In this document: in pieces, positions 38,501 through 46,700 of the stretch | Layout: each line of letters opens with the position of its first letter | Position numbering within the stretch: position 1 is the first letter of the stretch | NCBI GenBank assembly: GCA_947172415.1 | Contig: OX359198.1 | Span: 6,665,401 to 6,729,400, forward strand | Reading direction: 5' to 3' | DNA from: Chondrosia reniformis | Taxonomy: Eukaryota > Porifera > Demospongiae > Chondrillida > Chondrillidae | DNA length: 64,000 nt | The notes under the pieces: model-generated | The model's input: the letters and a program-made list of their open reading frames with translations, nothing else | Told to the model about the DNA's origin: nothing | Database searches by the model: none | Program-made: the position numbers and the translations under genes

Positions 38501-40228
38501 ACCTTCATTTGTCCTCTTCAAGAAATGGGCCACCAATTCTTAAGCTAATAGACTTTGGGTCAGCACGGGATATATCCAAAGATTCCATTGCTGGTTCCGG
38601 TGGAACACCTGAGTTTCTAGCTCCTGAAGTGTTGAACAGCAGTCCTGTCACTCAAGTGACAGATATGTGGAGTGTTGGAGTAATCACCTATATCCTGTAA
38701 GTACAGTTAGAGGGGAAACACTCACTGGGTTTACTTTACTGTATTTGCAGTTTCTACGTATTGGCAAATCATCTTTATATATATACACATGAAGGTCATA
38801 CAGTACATATGTTGTTTCTGTAGATTGAGTGGATTGTCTCCCTTCTTTGTTGGTACTTTGAATGAGACAATTGTTCGAGTACAAGATGCAAGATACAGTT
38901 TTCCAAATGAAGCCTTTGGTCACATTAGTGAAGATGCAAAACTATTTATTTCCTCACTTTTGCAGGTTTCTGAAAAGTAAGTTAAGAAGTTACAATTTAT
39001 ACAAGAGTTGTCTATAAATTGAATACATGCATTCCTGATTGATAGATTCCGGTTAACTGCATCTAAAGCCCTTAACCATTCCTGGATATTAATGCAAGCC
39101 GAAGCACCAGGCAGACAAATGTGTCTAGATGTTGTACAGCTGAAAGCATTTGTTGATAGAAGGAACAGACAGGTATGTAAATATAAAATAGGACTTCTGT
39201 CTCCTTACTAAAGCCTGTGTTCAGTGTTTAAATTAACATACGTACATAATGACACCGCAAGAGAAAACCTGCTATGACCATATTGATGGGCAGTTGCATG
39301 TGCATTTGGAGAAGTTATGGGGTTCTTCAATGTTGTTATTCATATGGGGTTGTAGAGTAACTATATTTAGACTAGCTCTGATTCTTTTATTAAGTTGGGA
39401 TTCATTGAAATATATACTGGAGTCCTTTAGAAGTGTTTCAGCTAAGAACCAATTGTTCATTATGTTCCATGCATATACGTACTGTATATATAATGTTTCT
39501 TTCTCAGAATTGACTACCTTATGTATTATTCACAGGAGAGACGACTTTCTCGGTCTCTAGCTCAAATCTGTGACATTGATGGGGACAGTGTGTTTTCCGC
39601 TTATTCCCTAGGTGAGGTCATTTCAGAGCATGATATGTGACTACAAGGACTCAACATTTCCGCTTTGTTCCATAGGCGTGGTCAATCCCCCTCTTAATGT
39701 CAGGGTCACACCCATTACTGATGACACCATTGTGATATCATGGAAGTACCCAATAAACAGTAAAGGATGTCATTATAGAGTCGAACAAAGATGTTTACAA
39801 CCTGACCAAGTGTGTGCAGTTAAATACTGCCCTGTATACATTATTGCACCATACACCATTTTTCTTGCATGCCATACATCTACTTTAGAGTAAAAGGCCT
39901 ATAGATCACAGAGAACTCAGCCTATAGCTAGAGAGAGCTTTGGATGGAGGATACCAGAGTATTCTCCTTTAGGTATCAACACTGAATTTACGTATACTCT
40001 CATATCACTTTTGAATTTAGTAGTCTGCAGCCAATGAATATTGTTTGTGTTTGATCATGGTCTTTGTGTTTGTTGTTGTAGAACAATTGGATGATCCTGG
40101 AGGACAGAGTGACTGATAGTCAAATAAGTTTGAAATACCATGGAAACGTAGCTGCTTCGTATACTTACCGTGTGGCATGTGTTAACAAGCAAGGATTGTG
40201 TTCCTATAGCAACCCGATCACTTTTTGA
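14569..40228 (+). CDS. TRIO: Trio/Kalirin homologue, multidomain RhoGEF-kinase (48 exons)
   Basis: Predicted scaffold that couples Rho-family GTPase activation to cytoskeleton and adhesion signalling. Forty-eight exons chain in phase from ATG 14569 to TGA 40226-40228, giving about 3,872 residues (human TRIO is about 3,100). Order: SEC14-like (about 70-235), about 13 spectrin-type repeats (236-1651), DH1 (1652-1852), PH1 (1853-1974), SH3 x5 (2063-2755), DH2 (2792-2990), PH2 (to 3096), SH3 (3147-3216), Ig (3217-3300), FN3 (3300-3409), kinase (about 3466-3735), FN3 (3780-3872). This order is that of Trio/Kalirin with added SH3, spectrin and terminal FN3 modules. A poly(A) signal AATAAA is at 40385. 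Exon coordinates are given in the block entries that follow. One alternative acceptor exists before DH1. Separate genes are unlikely because the phases join and the domain order matches one family. Confidence 0.9.
15226..15300 (-). mobile_element. Family B SINE fragment
   Basis: The segment around GATAATCAAACCACAATT and the following ACCATGAAGGAGG resemble the end of the family B copy at 9751-9892. No promoter boxes are retained. It is in the 1.35-kb second intron of the Trio-like gene, which is otherwise AT-rich with ATGTAC-type simple repeats. Confidence 0.45.
16984..17206 (-). repeat. Dispersed repeat family A, copy 5 (diverged, interrupted)
   Basis: Reverse orientation: ATGGCCCAGTTGAGAAGAAG, ACTCTTGTATCCTTATCCAA, then after an insertion GTTCCCTATAGGCCTCTT and AGCATGTAAGAAAATGG. 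It is in an intron of the Trio-like gene. Confidence 0.65.
17236..17345. repeat. Dispersed repeat family C, copy 1
   Basis: Shares GATCTTGGTTGGGGGACCAA, then AGTCCTATTAAA, with 29290-29400 (TATCTTGATTGGGGGACCAG, then AGACCTATTGAAA). Two copies only, so the boundaries are approximate. Confidence 0.5.
17766..17940. repeat. 20-bp minisatellite
   Basis: About 8.5 tandem copies of TGTACCTATTGGGATGGGCG starting directly after the splice donor at 17762. Two variant positions (TATTGG/TAATGG, GGGCG/GGTTG) change along the array. The plus-strand reading frames over it are artefacts. Confidence 0.92.
18984..19180. repeat. ATGTATGTAC/TATATA compound microsatellite
   Basis: Roughly 200 bp of (TATG), (TACG) and (TA) runs in an intron of the Trio-like gene, forming several overlapping open frames rich in Tyr, Val, Cys and Met on one strand and His, Thr, Ile on the other, all artefacts. 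Confidence 0.9.
19668..20066. repeat. 24-bp minisatellite followed by a degenerate 15-bp array
   Basis: About nine copies of a 24-bp unit containing TAACACTGCAATATCG and TACTCTCA (19668-19892), then some 170 bp of a shorter related unit (TAACACTGTAATACCG and variants) up to 20066, ending just before the acceptor at 20110. The second array looks like a shortened derivative of the first. Confidence 0.9.
23795..23856. repeat. Short tandem repeat ACTCTCACTTAAGACTC
   Basis: Three to four imperfect copies in the short intron between exons ending 23756 and starting 23885. Confidence 0.7.
24274..24445. mobile_element. pogo/Tigger-like MITE with TA target duplication
   Basis: A 172-bp element begins CAGTAGAATCTCATTATAAC and ends with the reverse complement of CAGTGGAATCTCATTATAGT, a terminal inverted repeat of about 25 bp with a few mismatches. 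Both ends abut TA (24272-24273 and 24446-24447). It has no coding capacity. Ends of the CAGT-type plus TA duplication are typical of Tc1/mariner-pogo non-autonomous elements. It sits in an intron of the Trio-like gene. Confidence 0.85.
26791..26820. promoter_or_regulatory. Perfect 30-bp palindrome on a 3' splice site
   Basis: The arm TCTGTATTGACATAC is followed immediately by its exact reverse complement, with no loop. The right arm ends with the AG (26818-26819) and first base of the Trio-like exon 26820-26936, so in pre-mRNA the splice acceptor would be inside a hairpin stem. The palindrome itself is read directly; any effect on splicing is inference. Confidence 0.9.
27961..29184 (+). other. 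Trio-like gene block: DH1-PH1
   Basis: Exons 27961-28247, 28315-28497, 28581-28712, 28818-29184. The first RhoGEF domain starts KVVLRSITKITQEVKENEEV, with conserved region 1 (E..EVYTHCLQLIVDHY) and the IFGNIEDIYKLH helix kept, but where DH domains have the conserved L.KP.QR..KY helix it reads LGYTLINCYNRTFTKLAEF. The PH domain follows (GLLLVDDFQVVIVRKKKK to the DIWTTAIKGM helix). In Trio this tandem acts on Rac1/RhoG. An in-frame alternative acceptor at 27831 would add 43 residues in front. Loss of the CR3 motif suggests a weak or inactive exchange factor. Confidence 0.8.
29290..29400. repeat. Dispersed repeat family C, copy 2
   Basis: Partner of 17236-17345 through TATCTTGATTGGGGGACCAG; lies in the intron after PH1. 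Confidence 0.5.
29493..32891 (+). other. Trio-like gene block: linker and five SH3 domains
   Basis: Exons 29493-29562, 29788-29980, 30323-30533, 30721-32255 (the longest, 1,535 nt), 32410-32535 and 32678-32891. SH3-1: YKPYRLPNPKDTVLPIGQLV with NWLVSTI (about 2066-2130). SH3-2: WYLTEDYTSNDGVFMAGEAV with VWYVSTI and GFLPPQIL (2206-2255). Then about 270 residues of Pro/Ser/Thr-rich disordered linker. SH3-3: YEALGDFVPNPGENSIPLAV with LWWLVVP and GWVPANFLKPL (2533-2590). SH3-4: FTAIAHVMARNPNELSLQLA, then DWWLVRT and GWVPCAAL (2619-2683). SH3-5: IAIATFYAQDSIQLTITENQ with DWTLVRT and GWVPKSFI (2694-2752). Vertebrate Trio has one SH3 here. Confidence 0.85.
30175..30217. mobile_element. Fragment of the MITE-like family found at 5161
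   Basis: GACTGACCACTTATGCAGGT followed by TTTACTGTATG is the reverse complement of the left arm of that family; only one end is present. Confidence 0.4.
33657..35807 (+). other. Trio-like gene block: DH2-PH2
   Basis: Exons 33657-33759, 34305-34475, 34817-35369, 35618-35807. The second RhoGEF domain has SINELVKSEKEYLYRLRF (CR1) and an intact CR3, LSNYLILPIQRITKYALILK, so exchange activity is plausible; in Trio/Kalirin this module acts on RhoA. PH2 follows with FPVKCEGVWKERRVFLFQSQ and the closing TWSSNISRYIEI helix. Confidence 0.88.
33791..34070 (+). mobile_element. tRNA-derived SINE-like repeat, family B, copy 3 (longest)
   Basis: Inside the intron 33760-34304. A tRNA-like part reads TAGCTCAAGGGCAGAGCAAC, then CTGGTGGTCATAACCAG, then GGGTTCGATAGCAGC, giving box A, a CAT-containing anticodon-like loop and box B. 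The 5' part CCACCGGAAGTGGGCTGG matches copy 1 (3955), and the 3' part TTGTGGTCAGATTATCACTT matches the body of the copy at 9751. Confidence 0.65.
35988..37665 (+). other. Trio-like gene block: SH3-6, Ig and FN3
   Basis: Exons 35988-36136 (basic linker), 36332-36542, 36801-37192, 37479-37665. SH3-6 spans LVVLEPIVLEDADDTTLDTG to GIVPVEYVRKV. The Ig domain has the paired Cys in TILLSCYFTGIPHPSVTWSK and DTGEYKCVLTNPVGS. FN3-1 runs from PPLPPGQPICMKVS to YRYRVIGYNRFGAS. Spacing and order match the C-terminal third of Trio/Kalirin. Confidence 0.85.
37747..40228 (+). other. Trio-like gene block: protein kinase and terminal FN3
   Basis: Exons 37747-37794, 37905-38407, 38494-38696, 38824-38976, 39046-39172, 39536-39611, 39676-39809, 40082-40228. 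Kinase landmarks: glycine loop LGVGQFSKVY, catalytic Lys in VYAAKQL, hinge MELADGGS, catalytic loop HLDVKPEN, DFGSA, and TPEFLAPEV; all catalytic residues are kept, and HLD instead of HRD is shared with Trio. The gene then continues into FN3-2: NPPLNVRVTPITDDTIVISW to YTYRVACVNKQGLCSYS. Vertebrate Trio/Kalirin end soon after the kinase, so this FN3 is an addition, although FN3 next to kinase is common in the titin/UNC-89/obscurin relatives. Confidence 0.87.
39849..39973 (+). repeat. Dispersed repeat family A, copy 6 (diverged)
   Basis: CTTGCATGCCATACATCTAC, AAAAGGCCTATAG and GAGAGAGCTTTGGATGG place it in family A. It lies in the last intron of the Trio-like gene. Confidence 0.65.
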
Positions 40229-40732
40229 CAGTATATTATGAGCAACATTAACTATATTTGTTTCTCTTGTATTAATATACACATACTGTATATCATAGTT
40301 AGCGAAAATGTTAATGGACACTAGTTCTGAATGTATTGTGTCATGGACCAGCTTGGCCTGGTACCCTTCGGTATGCGTCACTTTAATAAATTATAACTAT
40401 ATAACTTTAACATTACAAAGCCATTCCTAAATATGATGTTAATGTTCAGTAGTTAATGTGGTCACTGTTATGTATGTGACTATAAGTAAGAGCCGGACGC
40501 TAGCAGCAAGTTCTTCCTAGTAAAATGTAACGTGAAGACCTTTGTATCCTTAGTCCTGAAAGTTTCCAAGCACCTTTAAAGGACAGGTAGAAAATATAGT
40601 ATAATAGAATTACTTTGGTGTTATGTAAATGTTAGTAGTATACTGTATACAGTTTTGAGGATATAAGGATATCCCAAATGGGAATTGGAATGGAAATGGG
40701 AATCGGAGATCTACAACTACTGGTTATAAAGA
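40229..40732. other. Convergent intergenic region Trio-like / TAF5
   Basis: Holds the Trio-like 3' UTR with AATAAA at 40385-40390, about 157 bp after the stop. No coding sequence recognised; the TAF5 poly(A) signal on the minus strand was not identified. Confidence 0.6.
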
Positions 40733-43700
40733 TTATCCATGAAGAGCTAACTCATGAGTCCTTCCTACTGCTGTCCCTTCCTCACTGATATTAGCAAAGT
40801 TCCAAACCTTTACACACTTATCCTGTCCACCAGAAGCTAGTAAGTTGTTGTCACGACTAAAGGATAACGCATATACACTGTCTTTATGACCTTTGAACTC
40901 TGCTAGCTGCTTGGCTGAGGGTATTCCCCAGACTAGAATACAACCACCAGAATCTGCAAAATGAATGCCACATAATCAGTGTATGATTGAGGGTCTAGAA
41001 TGTGAGGATAATAAATGTAGGTACATGTGTGTTTGCGAATGACAGATTTCTGTCCCTATAGAGCAGGCAATTGCAAACTTTAGGTAAACATACATGTACA
41101 GTACCTAAAGATCAAAAATTATATAATTTGCTTGGAATGGACAGGTAGTTAATATGAATCTTAGTTTAACAGTTTGCTAACCAGCAGAGACTAGATATTT
41201 CCCATCGAATGAAAAGGCTAGTACTGATATAGGATGCTTATGTCCAGAAAGGATTCTGACACATTCTCCAGTCAAGACATCCCACAACCTCACTGTCTTA
41301 TCACTGGAACCAGAGGCAATGTAGTTACCATTTGGATGAAACTTGATAATCTACATACACATATATACAAGGATTCACAGAAGATCAAGATAAAGAAAAA
41401 GACAAAGACTCCCAGGATCACTGATGAAGGGTGGAATTCCCAGAAACGGCTGTCTGACCCAGTGGAGAAGAAGATGAAAGAAGGGATAAGAAGGAAGAAA
41501 AGACTCCTGTATCTTCATCCAAAGCTCTCTTCAGGTTTAGTTCCCCTATAGGCTTTTTTACAGAATAGGCATAGCATGTAGGAAAATGGTATCTTAGATT
41601 TTTCATACATACATACATACATACATACATACATACATACGTACATACATACTGTACATGATTCATTGCTGATGAAGACATCTGGTTAAATATCTGTTAA
41701 TACTCGTGTTGCTGATGCTCAACCATTTCAATTACCATACATATATACATACATCAACATCTGTAGCATGTCCAACTAGCATCCTGATTGGGTGGGCCTG
41801 TTCTGTATTCCACAGGGAAATAGTTTTGTCATGAGAAGCACTGGCAAAATAATAGCCCAGGGGGCTATAATCTACAGACCACACTGGGTAGTTGTGTCCC
41901 TTGTATACCATTAGAGTGGTGTACACTTGCAAACTCCATAGCCTTACTATATATATATAACAGAATAGTATATTGTAACTTGTACTGTATATATAGCCTT
42001 ACTATATATATAACAAGAATATATAGCCTTATTGTGTATACTGAAACATTTCATCATTTGTTAATTAAGTTCTGTTCCACAATTCCTTATTCTTTGTGCA
42101 TAATTAAATAACAGATTACACAAGAGCTCAAAAACCACTATCCCAAAAGTAACTCAAATTATCATAATAAGCAATTGATCAGTTACAATCACTATCTCCT
42201 TACATATTACATACAAATTTAAATTAAATTGATTAATAAATTCATTTTCATCTGGGTTTACAGGTGGCATCAAATGTAAAACCTTCTCAAAACAATTGGC
42301 AACACTGCACTGATTACCTGTTCCATCTTCTGAAGCAGAAATGAGTAAAGTGTTGTCAGGACTAAATGCTGTACTAAACACTGGACCGCTATGTCCAACC
42401 AGAGATTTTACAACACTACCACTCCTATACAGTAGTAGAGTAGAGAACATTAAATCAGCAGAGATGCCTAAGAAACAACTCTAAATTAGGAGGTACAAAG
42501 ATGGCAGAGAATGTTTGTGATTTCAAATATTCATGTGCAAATTTGAGATAAAGGAGAGAAGTGGGAGTGGTTGGGAGGAGATGGGAGTGGTTGGGAGGAG
42601 ATGGGAGTGGTTGGGAGGAGATGGGAGTGGTTGGGAGGAGATGGGAGTGGTTGGGAGAGAAGTGGGAGTGGTTGGGAGGTGATGGGAGTGGTTGGGAGGA
42701 GATGGGAGTGGTTGGGAGGTGATGGGAGTGGTTGGGAGGAGATGGGAGTGGTTGGGAGGAGATGGGAGTGGTTGGGAGGAGATGGGAGTGGTTGGGAGGA
42801 GATGGGAGTGGTTGGGAGGAGATGGGAGTGGTTGGGAGGGGATGGGAGTGGTTGGGAGAGAAGTGGGAGTGGTTGGGAGGAGATGGGAGTGGTTGGGAGG
42901 GGATGGGAGAGAAGTGGGAGTGGTTGGGAGGAGATGGGAGTGGTTGGGAGGAGATGGGAGTGGTTGGGAGGAGATGGGAGTGGTTGGGAGGGGATGGGAG
43001 AGAAGTGGGAGTGGTTGGGAGGAGATGGGAGTGGTTGGGAGGAGATGGGAGTGGTTGGGAGGTGATGGGAGTGGTTGGGAGAGAAGTGAGAGACAATAGG
43101 AGAGATAGGGGGAGAGGAGTGCATATTCAGATGGGCTAACAGAGGGTCCAGTATTCTCTGCATCACATCTTCTGTAGAATTGGGTATCTTCTCCAAGTGT
43201 TTCCCATCTAAGAGTGAGAGCAGTCTCCTTGGTGTTAGAGACCACAGGTTTATAAGTGAGTCAGAGAATGAGCCAGAAAGTAGGGATGCATCATCAGAAA
43301 TGGACACACCAGTCAATCTGCAGAAGATGTAAATTGTATTTCTTGTCTTCTGCTAATGCTTTCCAATGAAATACAACATAATACCTCTTATATTACTATA
43401 TTGTGTTGGATGGTAACTACATTGATTATAATATGTCATAGGATGACCATTTGCATTATCATAAAGCAGCACTGTAATACTTGGGTTACAACACTCCATG
43501 AGAGTGTTCTCATTGAACTGTAATATACATATAGTGTGCAGCGAAACCTGCCTAATCTGGTCATCTATGGGATCTGATACAAGTGGATCTGACTTCTAAT
43601 TCTGCCTGAATTATCAAAATGTCTATCTATAAAATTAACATTGTGTAAAATTTTCAGAGTTGATTGCAGTGACCACTTTCAACGAGTGGTTGTCCTGGAG

Positions 43701-46700
43701 AGGTAACTACGTATTCATACAAGTGGTTGTCCTAGAGAGGTACCTATTCATACAAGTGGTTATCCTAGAGAGGTAACTATTCATACAAGTGGTTGTCCTA
43801 GAGAGGTAACTACATATTCATACAAGTGGTTGTCCTAGAGAGGTACCTATTCATACAAGTGGTTGTCCTAGAGAGGTAACTATTCATACAAGTGGTTGTC
43901 CTAGAGAGGTAACTACGTATTCATACAAGTGGTTGTCTTAGAGAGGTACCTATTCATACAAGTGGTTGTCCTAGAGAGGTACCTATTCATACAAGTGGTT
44001 GTCCTAGAGAGGTAACTACGTATTCATACAAGTGGTTGTCCTAGAGAGGTACCTATTCATACAAGTGGTTGTCCTAGAGAGGTAACTACGTATTCATACA
44101 AGTGGTTGTCCTAGAGAGGTACCTATTCATACAAGTGGTTGTCCTAGAGAGGTACCTATTCATACAAGTGGTTGTCCTAGAGAGGTTACTATTCACACAA
44201 GTTTCATTGTACATACGTAAACACTTTCTAGTTTGTGCAGTACCTATCTGAGGCATTCAGTATGGTGTAGAAGCAGATGGAGGGAAGATTGTCTATTCCA
44301 ACAGCATTACACTTTGATTGCTCCTTATATGCTGAGAATTTGGCCAATAACTCGCAGTCTCTCCTGTGTCAGTAGATGAAAGATAAACACTATGAAGTGA
44401 GATATTCAAAACCCATATACATAGCAAATCCTCCTACGTAGCATTGGAAAATGTTTATTTGGTGGATATATACAGTATATGGCCCTCATTAGCCATAAAT
44501 AGCAAGCTGTCACATAAATGTAACCTACTGTAATCAAAACTGTATATTTAAATATACGTAGCTTACCTATTATGATGTACATGAACAAATATTGTGTATA
44601 TGTATGTACATGTAAGAAAACTAACAGTACTTGGGGGCACTTACGGCTTTGGTAATGGCAGCCTGGTCAGAGATGGTGCATGTGGAGTTGAACCAGACTT
44701 GGATTTTTTGCCACTCAAATCTTTTTTGGCCTTTTTCTTCTACAAAATTAAAGGTTCAGTTTAAAAACACACTCCACTCTTTTTGCAGAACTAGAATGGT
44801 TAGCTATTGAAAATTTTAATATTAAAAGTATGTTTGCTGACAATTGAGACTTTAGCTTTAAAGGACTGCTATACATAGGTATACACATATACAGGTACAG
44901 TTAACACAAACTTTCTCAGTGAAGAAGAATAAGAAGTACGTATATGTATGTATAGAATCGACTGTATGCACTGCTTTTAGAAAATTTTACACAAGAACAC
45001 ATAACATCCTCGTCTGAAGTCTAATTAGGTTTAGATAGTATTGAAAGTGTTATAAATAGTGACTAAAATTTAGTAACAGGAACGCAATTATTAAAGTGAG
45101 CATGTTTCTGAACTAATTACTATTATATTATAACAAGGTGTAAGAACACACGAAATGCTCCTTATCAACTAAATTAGATCAATCAAGGAAATGATATACA
45201 TATACTGTATAAATTCATGTATATAAATTACTGCAATTGTTTGAAGATCATTTGTATAGAATTTAGACGCCTTACAATACCCCAAAACAAGTTTAATTAT
45301 GCAGTTAGTAGAAACACTTATCTTATTAGTATTACATTTGGACACAATACATGTAATCACAAAAAGGTAACATTATTAATTGAGTCACATTGTGTAACCG
45401 GCTAATTGTATGATTAGATTAGTATATTTGTATGTTTATTCAAGACTGTTAGAGGGCCTTATCAGTATTGTAGTGCTGTCAAGCTGTACTCTCTAAAATA
45501 CAACACAAAATGAAACACCTTTCTTCTATATAAGCATCCAACTGTAATATTGACTCAGAAATTTAAGAGTGACTGTAAGGGCTAGTGATTGCTTGTATGG
45601 GGGAGTGGCTAGTGATTGCTTGTATGGGAGAGTGGCTAGTGATTGCTTGTATGGGGGAGTGGCTAGTGACTGTATGGGGAGGGGCTAGTGACTGTAAGGG
45701 GGAGGGGCTAGTGACTGTAAGGGGAGTGGCTAGTGACTGTAAGGGGGAGGGGCTAGTGACTGTAAGGGGAGGGGCTAGTGACTGTAAGGGGAGTGGCTAG
45801 TGACTGTAAGGGGGAGGGGCTAGTGACTGTAAGGGGAGGGGCTAGTGACTGTAAGGGGAGGGGCTAGTGACTGTAAGGGGGAGGGGCTAGTGACTGTAAG
45901 GGGAGTGGCTAGTGACTGTAAGGGGAGGGGCTAGTGACTGTAAGGGGAGTGGCTAGTGACTGTAAGGGGAGGGGCTAGTGACTGTAAGGGGAGGGGCTAG
46001 TGACTGTAAGGGGAGTGGCTAGTGACTGTAAAGGGGAGGGACACACCTTAGGCTTATTATCTTCATCAACCCCCATTTCCTGTTCCTCCTCCTCTTCCAT
46101 TTGTGCCATCAGGGCTGCTAGATCAGGATCTCGGGGTATACCATAGAGAACCTTAGTCTTATTGACTGCAAGATCGGGCTCACCCAAGAGGGAACCTGCC
46201 CGGGCTTGAATGTCAGAAGCACTCCTGGGATCACCATCAAAAACTATAAAGATTCAACCACATCCAAACATAAGATCGACAGGCTGTTAGAGTTGGCAAT
46301 TTTATGTTTCTACTTTAAGTGAAAGTGATTTTTTGTAAAGTTTATTTCATTAATTGAATCAATTATAATCTCACGCTTAGTATTTAAGCATACAAAATGT
46401 GTTATATATGTAAACATGTTTGCATTTGCCTCTCAGTCTAATTAATATTGTATAAAGAGCACAAATCCTTGTTCTTGACATACAAATTGTGATATTTTAA
46501 ATGTCAAGTATTATAGTGTAGTAGTAAGATTGTAAGCACATATACCTGTAATGTTAAAGTGGTTGTTGATTATACTCAATAAAACGCCGCTCTGCAGTCC
46601 CTGGAAACAAGGTACAAAAGACATCAGGATTGTGCTACATGTACTCAATATGTTTGAAAATTGACATGCACTACACACCCTTGATCATCCAATGGACCAC

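Noticed and set aside
41234-41551. Shared Lys-rich open frame also seen at 8117-8362 and 9926-10108, a possible small protein family
   Set aside because: It is the translation of the family A dispersed repeat, in introns and in both orientations.
42455-43316. Long open frames in five frames, 135-261 codons (Ser/Pro/His- or Gly/Trp/Glu-rich)
   Set aside because: They are products of the 20-bp minisatellite; only 43141-43317 is TAF5 coding sequence.
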